DNA of 64,000 bases, from contig NC_050727.1 in NCBI RefSeq assembly GCF_014133895.1, positions 1,116,001 to 1,180,000 on the forward strand. The letters are read 5' to 3'. Of the stretch, positions 26,150 to 35,900 are shown piece after piece. The notes under the pieces were generated by a model. It did no database searches and had not been told where the DNA came from. It worked only from the letters and a program-made list of their open reading frames with translations. The stretch comes from Torulaspora globosa (taxonomy: Eukaryota > Ascomycota > Saccharomycetes > Saccharomycetales > Saccharomycetaceae). The stretch's first letter is position 1; each line of letters begins with the position of its first letter. The position numbers were made by a program, and so were the translations under genes.

Positions 26150-26707
26150 ATGAACCGTGTGGAGGCTCAGAAGTTCAGGGATAAGCAGATTTCCCAGAAA
26201 TATAACCTCATACACTTGCTGCCGACGCTAAATGTACCAGAATTATCGGGACTGTACTTGAAGAGCTTCCTTACTGCCACGAAGCGTTACCAGTTACAAC
26301 TACCGTCTCTTATTGGAGAATCAGAGGCTAAGTTCTGTGGATCATGCGGCTGTGTGAGAATACCCCAGCGTAATTCCCGATTATCAGTCATCGAGGAAGT
26401 AGAAGCCAATGTGCCATCAAGAAAGCTTCAATACACATGCCTTCATTGCAAACATGCGGCTACGTTCCCGCTTGTAGAGCTCTCGAAGGAATCTGTTCCA
26501 GATCAGGAACCAACCAGTGAGAAGTTTACAGCAACTTGGCCACGACGGGAGAAAGTAGCAGGCAAAGTTGAGAAGAATAGCTCAAAGATAAGAGCCAAGA
26601 AGAGGAAAATGAACTCTTTATCTAGTCTTCTCTCCAAGAAGAATGAAGAGAGGGAGAAACGCAGTTCATCATCATTAAGCTTAGAGAGTTTCATGCAACG
26701 GAAATAA
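26150..26707 (+). CDS. SNM1: Snm1, RNase MRP protein subunit
   Basis: 185 residues from the ATG at 26150 (198 in S. cerevisiae). It binds the RNase MRP RNA and is specific to MRP rather than RNase P. The segment QKYNLIHLLPTLN, the LSGLY pattern and a zinc-cluster pair CGSCGC ... CLHCKHA are family features. The Lys/Arg-rich tail with KRKMNSLSSLLSKK and the ending SSSLSLESFM closely resemble the S. cerevisiae C-terminus. The internal ATG was chosen because S. cerevisiae Snm1 begins just before the aligned QKYNL region; an upstream ATG at 26120 would add ten unconserved residues. Confidence 0.9.
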   Translation: MNRVEAQKFRDKQISQKYNLIHLLPTLNVPELSGLYLKSFLTATKRYQLQLPSLIGESEAKFCGSCGCVRIPQRNSRLSVIEEVEANVPSRKLQYTCLHCKHAATFPLVELSKESVPDQEPTSEKFTATWPRREKVAGKVEKNSSKIRAKKRKMNSLSSLLSKKNEEREKRSSSSLSLESFMQRK

Positions 26708-26771
26708 ACATCTGTACATGTCTGGTAGTTCTGTGTAGTATGTAAGGTAAGTCAAGAATATTGTTTCGTGC

Positions 26772-28397
26772 TCAATCGCAGTTTAGGACATTCGTCAAGC
26801 TGTCGATGGCTTTTGAAGATTCCTTACTCAGTGAAGGAATGCTGTTCGCGGTACTCAGTTGGCTGTTCACCGATAGGTTAGAGCCGCTCTTCTTCATGCT
26901 TGGTCTTCCGGCCTTGAGATTATCATCCGAATGTATTGATCCGGACATAGAACCTCTCGTTACCCTAGGAGAGCCGCGAGCAATGGCTTCCGGTTTAGCG
27001 GATGTATTAGTGGGAGTCTTGGAATCTTCTGGTATGCCCGCCTCAGATTCAAATTCTATCTTTCGAACGCACAAATTAGTCCACATTCTTCTGCGGTATC
27101 CACCTCTCGTACCGTCGATATTGAGATCATAGACCCATTTGGTGCCCAGGTCAACGTCAATATATTCGACAAATCCATCTTCAAGCCATTCGGTCGGATC
27201 CAAGTCCAATGCCCAATTCGTGCCGTCGAGCCAGTCCCAGTCAACAGGCGGCTTTACCTCGTCCAAGGATTGTGCACAATGGTCTTCGATCTTTTCCTGA
27301 CTTAACCGCAATTTTGAAAACAGAGTAAAATCATCACTTGAGTACCCGACAGGCACCCATTCCTTGCATTGCTTAAAGCTCTGTATTTCATATACCGCTA
27401 CCACGCGATGCTCCCTGGCTTCCATGTAACGTAATTGTTCATTAACAAGTTTCTCGTATCTATTCGTTAGCGCCAGTAAATTCAGCCGTGTCTCTTCTGA
27501 ATATACTGTTGAGAAGAATCTCTCTCGATTATGCGGGTGCATAAGTATTGCGAAGGACCAGCCCAGAAGCAACAAGGTCGCCTTGATGGGCATGAATCTA
27601 GCGAAAAAGTCCATGAAGAGGGCATTCACCAGGCCGACCAACAATAGCAGAACGAACGCCACAGATGAGATCTTTTCATCCGTAAAGAAGGCAAACTTCG
27701 CTAGGAAAGCATTCAGGAAGTCGTAGGTTTTCACATATAACAAAAGGCGGTTCTGGAGATCGGTCAAATTCAGGATGAACTCCTGGCTCAATTCCGGCAC
27801 CGGCTTGGGGACTTCAGCCTTTCTCAGTGGAGGACCTTCCGCTGGCCGCATATTCGTATCCAGAAATGGCGACCCGTTCGGCTTGTGGATATAGAGGAAC
27901 TGAGGAACCATTACGCCGAACAGCAGGTAAAAGATCGGAATGGACGTTATCGTTGGGATCGGTTTCAACACCACGTAGCTGTAAATCAAGATAATTGAGA
28001 TCGTGTACGCCGGATTAGACCACCCGAATATCTTGTTCACCTCGTCTACCATTGTGAAAGGCAAACTGAGCCGTGAGTTCATCAGCACAAAGTTTCGGCT
28101 CATAATCTGCACTGACAGGTTTGGTCTTTCCCTGGCTGCTGCTATTCTTGTCTCAAGGCTTTCCATGCCCATTTCAGTGGTTGGTGGTAGCGCCATCTTC
28201 ATGATCTTCTCGATCAAGGTGTCAGTCATCAGCTTCTGAACGCTTGAACCTGAGCCTGCAACGGCTCCCGGGATGCCTGCTTCAACATTATTGCCCTTCC
28301 CAGACTGTTCCTTACCAGAGCCACGTTTCTCTGGCATTACCGATGACCCACTAACCTTCTGCCCTTCATGCCAGAAGAAACTGGTTACTGATTCCAT
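26772..28397 (-). CDS. PEX29: Pex29, peroxisome/ER integral membrane peroxin
   Basis: 541 residues (554 in S. cerevisiae). Pex29 and its relatives (Pex28, Pex30-32) sit in ER subdomains that contact peroxisomes and regulate peroxisome number and size. Hydrophobic pairs occur at about residues 130-175 and 240-290. The C-terminal half holds a dysferlin-type DysF module, with FEVYEIQSFKQCKEWVP-like spacing (VYEIQSFKQCKEWVPVGYSS) and the Trp-rich GTNWALDLDPTEW and RRRMWTNLCVR, as in the Pex24p family. A Ser/Asn-rich tail follows. The ATG at 28397 was chosen over an in-frame TTG. SNM1 and PEX29 are adjacent in S. cerevisiae (YDR478W-YDR479C). Confidence 0.9.
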   Translation of the reverse strand: MESVTSFFWHEGQKVSGSSVMPEKRGSGKEQSGKGNNVEAGIPGAVAGSGSSVQKLMTDTLIEKIMKMALPPTTEMGMESLETRIAAARERPNLSVQIMSRNFVLMNSRLSLPFTMVDEVNKIFGWSNPAYTISIILIYSYVVLKPIPTITSIPIFYLLFGVMVPQFLYIHKPNGSPFLDTNMRPAEGPPLRKAEVPKPVPELSQEFILNLTDLQNRLLLYVKTYDFLNAFLAKFAFFTDEKISSVAFVLLLLVGLVNALFMDFFARFMPIKATLLLLGWSFAILMHPHNRERFFSTVYSEETRLNLLALTNRYEKLVNEQLRYMEAREHRVVAVYEIQSFKQCKEWVPVGYSSDDFTLFSKLRLSQEKIEDHCAQSLDEVKPPVDWDWLDGTNWALDLDPTEWLEDGFVEYIDVDLGTKWVYDLNIDGTRGGYRRRMWTNLCVRKIEFESEAGIPEDSKTPTNTSAKPEAIARGSPRVTRGSMSGSIHSDDNLKAGRPSMKKSGSNLSVNSQLSTANSIPSLSKESSKAIDSLTNVLNCD

Positions 28398-28622
28398 CTT
28401 CCGAACCAAACCACTGGCAGTGACTCCGCTAAGTATTTCCTATGAAACTGAGTAAGTGTTCTCTTAGGACTAGTCGCTAGATGGTTGTTCTTAGCTGAGA
28501 CCATCACCTATATAAATTAGAACAAGCTGTTCGGCAAAAGGAGGCTTACGGTGAAACATTTCATTTCATGAGATGGTGTATCATTGGTGGGTTCAGGTGG
28601 CTCCTGGTAAGATGCTGAAGTT

Positions 28623-29600
28623 ATGGTGACGGCCAGAGATCGAATAGTTGAGATTCCAGAATCGCCATCAGACTTTATTAGCGATATCTCGCTGCTGGGC
28701 GAACAGTTGGCAGTTAGTTGCTGGGACGGGTCCCTGTCCATATACGATTATGACACTAAGGAACAGAAGGTGGCTCTGAATACCCGGTTGCAACACCAAT
28801 TCCCGCTGCTGAGCTGCTGCTATGTTGCTGGAGGCCACGGAAGACAGATATATGTGGGTAGCGTGCAAGGCGAAGTTCTGGAGGCCGATTTTGAGCTTGA
28901 GCGGTTTATTCCAGTGAGCAAGAATGTTGCAGAGTTAGGAGTTTCGTCCATGTGTTCGTTCCGGGAGCAACTTCTGTGTGGGTCCTGGGATGGCTCTTTG
29001 CAGGTGGTCAATTGCGCAGAAAACAGCGTCGATCTTCACTGGAAGTTGAGTGATCGGTCGAAGATCCTGGCAATGGACTTGAATGAAGACAGGCTGATAG
29101 TAGCTACCACCGGGAACAAGGTGCGATGGTTTCCGCTGCCGTTGCAGCCCAGCGATGGGACCGAGGTTGAATCTGGACTGAAATATCAGGCAAGAAAAAT
29201 CAGACTAACGCCTGCAGGCGACGGGTATGTCACAAGTTCGCTCGATGGGCGGGTGGCCGTGGAGTATTTTGACGATGAGTCTCGAAAATTCGCCTTTAGG
29301 TGCCACAGGATGAATCTGGTCGATACAAATATGGTGTTCCCTGTTAACGCGCTGAGCTTTCGTCCTGGAACAGAAATACTCTACACTGGGGGTTCCGATG
29401 GTTGTGTTTCTTGCTGGAACCTGCACACCCGGAAGAAGCTGGAGCAGCTGCCAAAATTTAACGAGAACAGTGTCGTTAGAATGGAGTGCAATGACAAGGT
29501 ACTCTGTGTGGCCACCTCAGACGATTCCTTCAAGACAAGCGCAACCAAAGATGAAAAATTTAATTTACAATCGAGTAGAATCTATTTAGTTTTCCTGTGA
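28623..29600 (+). CDS. BUB3: Bub3, WD-repeat spindle checkpoint protein
   Basis: 325 residues (341 in S. cerevisiae). Bub3 binds phosphorylated MELT motifs of Spc105/KNL1 at kinetochores and brings Bub1 and Mad3. The protein is a single WD-repeat propeller; blades are seen at SCWDGSLSIYDY, CGSWDGSLQVVN, TSSLDGRVAVEYF with the Bub3/Rae1 hallmark FAFRCHR just after it, and TGGSDGCVSCWN. It starts at the ATG at 28623 and ends 32 bases before the convergent RKM4 stop. In S. cerevisiae BUB3 is YOR026W next to HST3 and STI1, both found nearby here. Confidence 0.95.
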   Translation: MVTARDRIVEIPESPSDFISDISLLGEQLAVSCWDGSLSIYDYDTKEQKVALNTRLQHQFPLLSCCYVAGGHGRQIYVGSVQGEVLEADFELERFIPVSKNVAELGVSSMCSFREQLLCGSWDGSLQVVNCAENSVDLHWKLSDRSKILAMDLNEDRLIVATTGNKVRWFPLPLQPSDGTEVESGLKYQARKIRLTPAGDGYVTSSLDGRVAVEYFDDESRKFAFRCHRMNLVDTNMVFPVNALSFRPGTEILYTGGSDGCVSCWNLHTRKKLEQLPKFNENSVVRMECNDKVLCVATSDDSFKTSATKDEKFNLQSSRIYLVFL

Positions 29601-29631
29601 GTATGATCTATCAATGGTGCAGTGCCTTCCC

Positions 29632-31095
29632 TCAGCGCTTGACTCGCTTTACCTTCTTGTTGTCATTTTCCGGGAGCTTCCTTTTAGTGATGCTATCTAG
29701 TAGCTTTGCATCGGGTATCACTTTGTAGTTATGCTCCAGCGACTTGACGCAGTTCTGCAGCGATATTACTTCACTTTGCAGAACCTTTTCAGCCATTCTT
29801 TGCCGCAGGGAATCGATATCTGAGATAGCATAATGGTCCGGTGAGATTTCCCGAAATGCATGGCTTGGGTACTCTCTCAGACGAGCTTCGATGACACACT
29901 CGCTCAGTTTAGCGCAGCTTTTTGTAATCCTTCCGCTCTCTACCAACTGCAGGCACTTCTTAGCAATTCGCAAGAGCATTCTTTCCATCCCTTCGACGTC
30001 CAGCGATTTCACATCTGGCGTCTGTGTTAGAACGCATATGATCTGTAGAAAGACCACACATTCTGGTACAATCTGGCCATCAGAGTAACAATCGTACGCA
30101 CCCAGCACAACTTCCTCGCCTTCAAACGCATCAGCTATCAGGCTGCTAGCCTTTATGAAATCTATGATCCGCGTGAGCTCCGCCATATCTATTCGGTATT
30201 CCTCCTGCAGTACTTTCAGCACTGTTTCCATTGGCAGTTCTCCAAAATCGAACTTCGAACCGCCCCATTCCACGTAGCCATACCTTCTCAGCAGCTCTGC
30301 GTTGGGATGATCCCCATAGATGTTGTACAACTGCTCGCCCGCGGAAATCCGTTTCGTCGCACACATCTTTAGCGACTTTACGTCGTAGATCAAATTGGCG
30401 TTACACTTACGGGTATCCGCATTCAAAGTATCCGCCAACGGAATCATAGACTTCATGTACCCATCGCTGGCTATGTTGGTGGTCCCCTCAGTATCCTGGT
30501 CTTTGGCGTCTACCACCTGAACGTCAAACGAGTGCGACATGATAACGCTTGCCACGTAAACAAAATCAGACCATGAAACACTGCCTAGTTCGTCACTCAC
30601 AGACGGGCCAAATTCCTTGATATAGTTCACCACCCTCTGGTACATCTGTCTGGCTTCCTCAACCCCGACCCTCTGCACTATAAGTGAAGGCTTCAACCCT
30701 TTCAACTGTTCATCGCTCCAGTACATCAGCGAATTGATCTCGTCAGGCCTGGGCAGCACCTGGAAATACGCCCACCAAACACTGCCCTCTCTCACAACCT
30801 TCATCTCGTACAGCATGCACACCACTAGCCCTTCCCAATGACCAATCTCATTCAGCAGCCTGCTTTTCAGCTCCGGAAACCTGCAGGCAAGCCGTGAAGT
30901 AGACACATTGAAGATCGCAGACCTAGGAATCTCAAAAAGTACCTCCTGCCTGTCAATGGCTTGCCTGGCGATCACACAGCGGCCTTGATTAGCATGTCTC
31001 AAATCTGCGATCGCGATCTTGGCCGACATTCGCACCTGCGCAACCTCCTTCAACCACAAGCCAAACGCATCTGTGGCCTGCCCATACCCATCCAT
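29632..31095 (-). CDS. RKM4: Rkm4, SET-domain ribosomal lysine methyltransferase
   Basis: 487 residues (494 in S. cerevisiae). Rkm4 methylates a lysine of ribosomal protein Rpl42. The split SET domain starts near GRCVIARQAIDRQEVLFEIP and includes WWAYFQVLPRP, VIMSHSF, the AdoMet/catalytic region MIPLADTLNADTRKCNANL and EQLYNIYGDH. A Rubisco-LSMT-type substrate-binding region forms the C-terminal half, ending in a basic tail. The ATG at 31095 was chosen over an in-frame TTG. A PAC motif and an RRPE-like motif, typical of ribosome-biogenesis genes, lie just upstream. The order BUB3-RKM4-STI1-HSP78 interleaves YOR026/027 with YDR257/258. Confidence 0.9.
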   Translation of the reverse strand: MDGYGQATDAFGLWLKEVAQVRMSAKIAIADLRHANQGRCVIARQAIDRQEVLFEIPRSAIFNVSTSRLACRFPELKSRLLNEIGHWEGLVVCMLYEMKVVREGSVWWAYFQVLPRPDEINSLMYWSDEQLKGLKPSLIVQRVGVEEARQMYQRVVNYIKEFGPSVSDELGSVSWSDFVYVASVIMSHSFDVQVVDAKDQDTEGTTNIASDGYMKSMIPLADTLNADTRKCNANLIYDVKSLKMCATKRISAGEQLYNIYGDHPNAELLRRYGYVEWGGSKFDFGELPMETVLKVLQEEYRIDMAELTRIIDFIKASSLIADAFEGEEVVLGAYDCYSDGQIVPECVVFLQIICVLTQTPDVKSLDVEGMERMLLRIAKKCLQLVESGRITKSCAKLSECVIEARLREYPSHAFREISPDHYAISDIDSLRQRMAEKVLQSEVISLQNCVKSLEHNYKVIPDAKLLDSITKRKLPENDNKKVKRVKR

Positions 31096-31181
31096 CCCCG
31101 GCAAGACACTCCCGACAGCCTCAGATAGCTCAATTGAACCTCTTCTTGGCCCAAAACTTAGCGTATTATCCTTGATCTGCC

Positions 31182-31206
31182 GCGATGAGCTTTCAATAAT
31201 TTTTCA
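31182..31206. promoter_or_regulatory. PAC plus RRPE-like pair upstream of RKM4
   Basis: GCGATGAGCT (31182-31191) is a full PAC motif. ATAATTTTTCA (31196-31206) is the complement of TGAAAAATTAT, one base off the RRPE consensus. The pair is the standard signature of yeast ribosome-biogenesis promoters and fits RKM4, whose start is about 90 bases away. Confidence 0.6.
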
Positions 31207-31229
31207 TCAAATCATCCTGCACGAACGTG

Positions 31230-31242
31230 GAACTTTCCAGAA
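31230..31242 (+). promoter_or_regulatory. Heat-shock element upstream of STI1
   Basis: GAACTTTCCAGAA has the GAA-nn-TTC-nn-GAA spacing required by Hsf1. It lies about 100 bases upstream of the STI1 ATG, with TATATAAG at 31271-31278 in between. Confidence 0.75.
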
Positions 31243-31270
31243 TATGAAGGGTTAAAGACAAGATATAGGA

Positions 31271-31278
31271 TATATAAG
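31271..31278 (+). promoter_or_regulatory. TATA box of STI1
   Basis: TATATAAG matches the TATAWAWR consensus of stress-inducible yeast promoters. It sits between the heat-shock element and the ATG. Confidence 0.6.
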
Positions 31279-31339
31279 AGGCATAGAGTTGGACCTTTAA
31301 GAGGCCAAAGATCGGTTTGACGAGGCCTACAGGGGTAGA

Positions 31340-33088
31340 ATGTCAAGCGCTGAAGAGTTTAAACAGCAGGGAAACGCTGCTTTTGTTGCTAAGGACTATG
31401 CGAAGGCCGTGGAGCTCTTCGGAAAGGCTATCGAGGCTTCCGAACAAGCAAATCATGTGTTGTATTCTAACAGATCTGCGTGTTACTCGTCGTTGAAGAA
31501 GTTTAAGGAAGCGTTGGAAGACGCTGAGGAGTGTGTCAAAATCAGTCCCAGCTGGGCTAAAGGCTACAACCGTGTGGGTGCAGCGCAGTTTGGATTAGGG
31601 AAGTTGGAAGATGCAGAGAAAGCTTACAAGAAAGCTTTGGAACTAGACAGTAGCAATAAAGCAGCGAAGGATGGATTGGAACAGGTGCAGAAGAGCCAGC
31701 AGTCCAGACAGCAGATGCCCGACTTGGGTCTGGGACAGATGTTCAACGATCCGAATTTGATCGAGAAATTGAAGAACAACCCAAAGACAGCGGAGCTGAT
31801 GAAAGATCCTCAGTTGGTAGCAAAGCTGGCACAATACAGAACGAACCCACAGGCCATCAGCCAGGACCTGTTCAGTGATACGCGATTGATGACCATCATG
31901 GCGGCTTTGATGGGGATCGATTTGAATATGGGAGCGGCTAGCGATGCGCAATCTGCTCCAGAAGCACCAATGAACACTGCTGCTGAGCCAGCGGAGACCA
32001 CATCCTCAAGCGAACCAGAAAGCAAGAAGGAAGAGCCAGAGAAGAAGGAGACTGAACCAGAGGCCATGGAAGTGGACGAAAACGGATCCCAACTGGCTGC
32101 AGAAGAGGAGAAGGCAGAAGGTAACAAGCTATACAAGGCTCGTAAGTTCGATCAGGCAATCGAGCACTATAGCAAAGCCTGGGAACTGCACAAGGACATC
32201 ACTTACCTAAACAACCGTGCGGCTGCAGAGTACGAAAAGGGTGAATATGAAACTGCCGTCGAAACTTTGACCAAGGCTGTTGAAGAGGGTAGGGAATTGA
32301 GAGCCGATTACAAGATCATTGCAAAATCATTCGCTCGTATTGGTAATGCTTACCACAAGTTGGGAGACTTGAAGAAGTCGATTGAATTCTATCAGAAATC
32401 ATTAACTGAACACAGAAACGCAGATGTTCTAAACAAGCTGAGAAACGCAGAGAAGGAGTTGAAGAAGCAAGAGGCAGAGAAATATATTGATCCTGAGAAG
32501 GCTGAAGAGGCTCGTTTGCAAGGTAAGGAATACTTCTCTAATGCCGATTGGCCAAACGCAGTTAAAGCATATACTGAAATGATCAAGAGAGCACCAGAGG
32601 ACGCCAGAGGTTACTCGAACAGAGCTGCAGCTTTGGCCAAATTAATGTCTTTCCCAGAGGCCATTACAGACTGCGACAGAGCCATCGAGAAAGATCCAAA
32701 CTTCATCAGGGCTTACATTAGAAAGGCAAGCGCCCAAATAGCTGTCAAAGAATTTGCAGCTGCTATAGAGACATTAAATGCGGCTCGCTCAAAGGACAGT
32801 GAAGTGAACAACGGCGCAAACGCTAGAGAAATCGATCAGCTCTTCATCAAAGCTAACAGCCAGAGATTTCAACCCGGGGACGCCAATGAAACGCCAGAGC
32901 AGACATACCAAAGAGCCATGAAAGATCCTGAAGTTGCTGCCATTATGCAAGACCCAGTTATGCAAAGCATACTTCAACAAGCTCAGCAAAACCCAGCAGC
33001 TCTGCAAGAGCACATGCAAAACCCAGAAGTCTTTAGAAAGATTCAAACTTTGATCGCTGCCGGTATCATTCGTACGGGCCCACGCTGA
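31340..33088 (+). CDS. STI1: Sti1 (Hop), Hsp70-Hsp90 co-chaperone
   Basis: 582 residues (589 in S. cerevisiae). It links Hsp70 and Hsp90 through TPR clamps. TPR1 covers about 1-115, starting AEEFKQQGNAAF, with the carboxylate-clamp lysine/asparagine pattern YSNRSACYSSL. The DP1 domain (about 125-195) contains MFNDPNLIEKLKNNPKT. A Pro/Glu/Ser linker follows, then TPR2A (about 255-375, EKAEGNKLYKAR), TPR2B (about 390-505, RLQGKEYFSNADW) and DP2 at the C-terminus (DPEVAAIMQDPVMQSIL). The codon bias is that of a well-expressed gene, and a heat-shock element and TATA box lie upstream. Confidence 0.98.
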   Translation: MSSAEEFKQQGNAAFVAKDYAKAVELFGKAIEASEQANHVLYSNRSACYSSLKKFKEALEDAEECVKISPSWAKGYNRVGAAQFGLGKLEDAEKAYKKALELDSSNKAAKDGLEQVQKSQQSRQQMPDLGLGQMFNDPNLIEKLKNNPKTAELMKDPQLVAKLAQYRTNPQAISQDLFSDTRLMTIMAALMGIDLNMGAASDAQSAPEAPMNTAAEPAETTSSSEPESKKEEPEKKETEPEAMEVDENGSQLAAEEEKAEGNKLYKARKFDQAIEHYSKAWELHKDITYLNNRAAAEYEKGEYETAVETLTKAVEEGRELRADYKIIAKSFARIGNAYHKLGDLKKSIEFYQKSLTEHRNADVLNKLRNAEKELKKQEAEKYIDPEKAEEARLQGKEYFSNADWPNAVKAYTEMIKRAPEDARGYSNRAAALAKLMSFPEAITDCDRAIEKDPNFIRAYIRKASAQIAVKEFAAAIETLNAARSKDSEVNNGANAREIDQLFIKANSQRFQPGDANETPEQTYQRAMKDPEVAAIMQDPVMQSILQQAQQNPAALQEHMQNPEVFRKIQTLIAAGIIRTGPR

Positions 33089-33313
33089 ACGTGTTTCTTC
33101 TATCTCCTAGTATAATAATTTGATCCTGTTTTTATGTTGTATACGAATGGAATGCCCACTAATATTATCATCCTTAGGCTTGCTCCTATTTAATTATTGT
33201 GACTTTCTGCAGGAGGCGGTTCCCGTGCGGATGCACTATTCCCATTCCCGAGCTGGCGGCTATATTTACAGGTCTTTTTTCACATACGTAAAGCTATATA
33301 GGGAAAGGTCGAA

Positions 33314-35737
33314 TCATTTTTCGGGCTCTTCATCAAGAAGCTCGCCCTCTTGGTGATTAGGCTCGACCTCAAGCTGATCTCCTTTAACATCTACCGTTAC
33401 AGTTTCACCATTTCTAATTTGACCTTTTAACAAGTAAGTTGCCATAGGATTTAGGATACTTCTGTGAATCAACCTGTTTAAGGGTCTTGCACCATACAAT
33501 GGATCATAGCCACGGTCAGTCAACCAATTCTTGGCCTCATCTGATAGTTTTATTGTCATTCTCTTTTCATTTAACCTCTCTTGAATTTCTCCAATTCTAA
33601 TATCGACTATCGACCTCAGAACGTCCTTTGATAATCTGTTGAATACAACAATATCATCGATCCGATTTATGAATTCCGGTGGATACATCCTCTTCATGGC
33701 ATCTATTACTTCTTGCTTCGTATTGGCACTCACTTTACCGCTTTCAGCGACATCCTTGTCAGCCAGTAGAATGTCTTGGCCTACATTGGAAGTCATGACG
33801 ATAATCGTATTACGGAAGTCCACCGGATGACCCGTAGAATCCGTAAGCTTACCTTCATCCAAAACTTGTAGCAGGATTTTACAGACATCAGGGTGAGCCT
33901 TCTCGAACTCATCAAATAAAACCACTGCATATGGCTTTCTTCTAACAGCCTCCGTTAATTGACCACCTGATTCACTCATAACGTACCCTGGAGGAGCACC
34001 TATTAGACGTGACACTGTATGCTTCTCCTGAAACTCAGACATATCAAACCTAATAACATTTGATTCATTATCAAACAAAAATTCAGCCAGCGCTTTGGTC
34101 AATTCAGTTTTACCGGTACCTGTTGGACCAAGAAACATAAAGCTTGCAATAGGCCTCTTTTCGCTTGTTAATCCTGCCCTTTGTAGCCTAACAGCATCTG
34201 ATATAACAGAAATAGCTTCATCCTGGCCCACAACCCTTTCCTTAAGCGAATCTTCCATGTAGAGCAGTCTATCCTTATCACCTTTCATGACTGTCTCCGT
34301 TGGAATACCTGTCATTTTGGCGACCACTTTGGATATATCATCTGAAGTCACTGAATCATGCAACAGATTGATTTGCTGGTTATCATTCTTTCTCTCGCTT
34401 AAAGCCACTTTTCTCTCCAGATCTGGTATTTTGGCGTAACGGAGCTCGGAAGCCTTCGTGTAATCACCCTCTCTCTGTGACCTTTCTAGTTCAATTCTTG
34501 CCTGCTCTAAATCTGCTTTGGCGTTCTTAATAGCTTCAATTTCGGCTCTCTCCTGTTCCCAGATCTTAGTTAATCTGCTTAGTTCCTCGTTTTTCAAATC
34601 CAAATCTTTCTGTAAGGCATCTCTTCTCTCCACACTGACCGGATCTGTCTCCTTCTTCAAGGACTCAAGTTCGATTTGGATTTTCATTATGGCACGATCT
34701 AATTTTTGTATTTCGTCTGGTTTCGATTCATGCTGTAACCTTAAAACCGCACAAGCCTCATCGACCAAATCTATGGCCTTATCCGGTAGAAATCTGTCAG
34801 TAATGTAACGATTGGATAGAACCGCAGCAGAAACTAATGCAGTGTCAGTGATTCTGACACCGTGATGAACCTCGTACCTCTCCTTTAAGCCTCTTAGGAT
34901 CGAAATTGTATCTGATACTGACGGTTCATTCAACAAGATGGGCTGAAACCGTCTGGTCAAAGCAGGGTCCTTTTCGATGATCTTAAATTCATCTAACGTC
35001 GTAGCTGATATACAGCGTAAACCTTTAGCTAATTTAGGTTTCAAAATGTTCGAAGCGTCCATGCTACCGTCGGTCTTACCCAATCCCAACAGCATGTGAA
35101 CTTCATCGATAAAGATGATAACCTGGCCGTTCGATTTATCAATTTCGTCCAGCACTTTCTTTAGTCTCTCTTCAAATTCACCTCTATATTTCGCACCGGC
35201 GATCAGCGAGCCCAAATCCAGCGCCACCAATTCCTTGTCCTTCAAAGAGTCAGGAACTTCTTTAGCCACAATTCTTTGAGCGAGGCCATCGATAAGTGAC
35301 GTCTTACCAACACCTGCCCTTCCGATCAGAACTGGATTATTCTTGGATCTTCTAGAAAGGATTTGGATCGCACGCGCGATTTCCTCATCACGCCCGATGA
35401 CTGGATCCAATTTCCCCTCTTTGGCAAGCTTGGTCAGGTTGGTACCAAACTGCTCCAAAGCAGGCTTTTCAGGTTCTCCTTGGTTAGGGTTCATTCTCAT
35501 TTGAATACCTCTCTTGGCAATTAGCGGTTGTAGCGAGCACTCATTATAGAGCCACGGTTGTTTCTGCTGTCGAGCCCCTATAGTCCCATAGCTTCTAGCG
35601 AGGGGGTTCGCAAACTTTGGAGATTGGGCTGGTTGCACGTCGCAACACTTCGCACCAAGAAGAGATTGCTTCACAACCGAATCGATCCTTGATTTCAACT
35701 GTCGTTCGACAGTAGGTCTTTTGACTAACTTTAGCAT
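33314..35737 (-). CDS. HSP78: Hsp78, mitochondrial ClpB-type disaggregase
   Basis: 807 residues from the ATG at 35737 (811 in S. cerevisiae). Hsp78 reactivates aggregated proteins in the mitochondrial matrix with Ssc1. An Arg/Lys/Ser-rich presequence occupies about the first 80 residues, and there is no N-terminal Clp_N domain, as in the mitochondrial form. NBD1 has Walker A GRAGVGKTS and Walker B VIIFIDEVHML. The middle coiled-coil domain spans about 400-520. NBD2 has GPTGTGKTEL and VVLFDEFEKAH. The protein ends in an acidic tail with EGELLDEEPEK. A heat-shock element lies about 150 bases upstream. An in-frame GTG 39 bases further out was rejected. Confidence 0.97.
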   Translation of the reverse strand: MLKLVKRPTVERQLKSRIDSVVKQSLLGAKCCDVQPAQSPKFANPLARSYGTIGARQQKQPWLYNECSLQPLIAKRGIQMRMNPNQGEPEKPALEQFGTNLTKLAKEGKLDPVIGRDEEIARAIQILSRRSKNNPVLIGRAGVGKTSLIDGLAQRIVAKEVPDSLKDKELVALDLGSLIAGAKYRGEFEERLKKVLDEIDKSNGQVIIFIDEVHMLLGLGKTDGSMDASNILKPKLAKGLRCISATTLDEFKIIEKDPALTRRFQPILLNEPSVSDTISILRGLKERYEVHHGVRITDTALVSAAVLSNRYITDRFLPDKAIDLVDEACAVLRLQHESKPDEIQKLDRAIMKIQIELESLKKETDPVSVERRDALQKDLDLKNEELSRLTKIWEQERAEIEAIKNAKADLEQARIELERSQREGDYTKASELRYAKIPDLERKVALSERKNDNQQINLLHDSVTSDDISKVVAKMTGIPTETVMKGDKDRLLYMEDSLKERVVGQDEAISVISDAVRLQRAGLTSEKRPIASFMFLGPTGTGKTELTKALAEFLFDNESNVIRFDMSEFQEKHTVSRLIGAPPGYVMSESGGQLTEAVRRKPYAVVLFDEFEKAHPDVCKILLQVLDEGKLTDSTGHPVDFRNTIIVMTSNVGQDILLADKDVAESGKVSANTKQEVIDAMKRMYPPEFINRIDDIVVFNRLSKDVLRSIVDIRIGEIQERLNEKRMTIKLSDEAKNWLTDRGYDPLYGARPLNRLIHRSILNPMATYLLKGQIRNGETVTVDVKGDQLEVEPNHQEGELLDEEPEK

Positions 35738-35887
35738 TATTGCCCAGCTTTTCTCGTAAACTGAGGTCCTAATCACCGACCTGCACTGGAGACACTGCTC
35801 TTATATCAGATGAGCGATTTTGAGTCATCCCATCACTTGAACTCCAGACTAGGGATGCAGGTTTATGTTTCTTGAAGACCCAGGTAC

Positions 35888-35900
35888 TTCTGGAAATTTC
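35888..35900 (-). promoter_or_regulatory. Heat-shock element upstream of HSP78
   Basis: TTCTGGAAATTTC is a three-unit TTC-nn-GAA-nn-TTC element in the promoter of the leftward HSP78. Confidence 0.75.
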
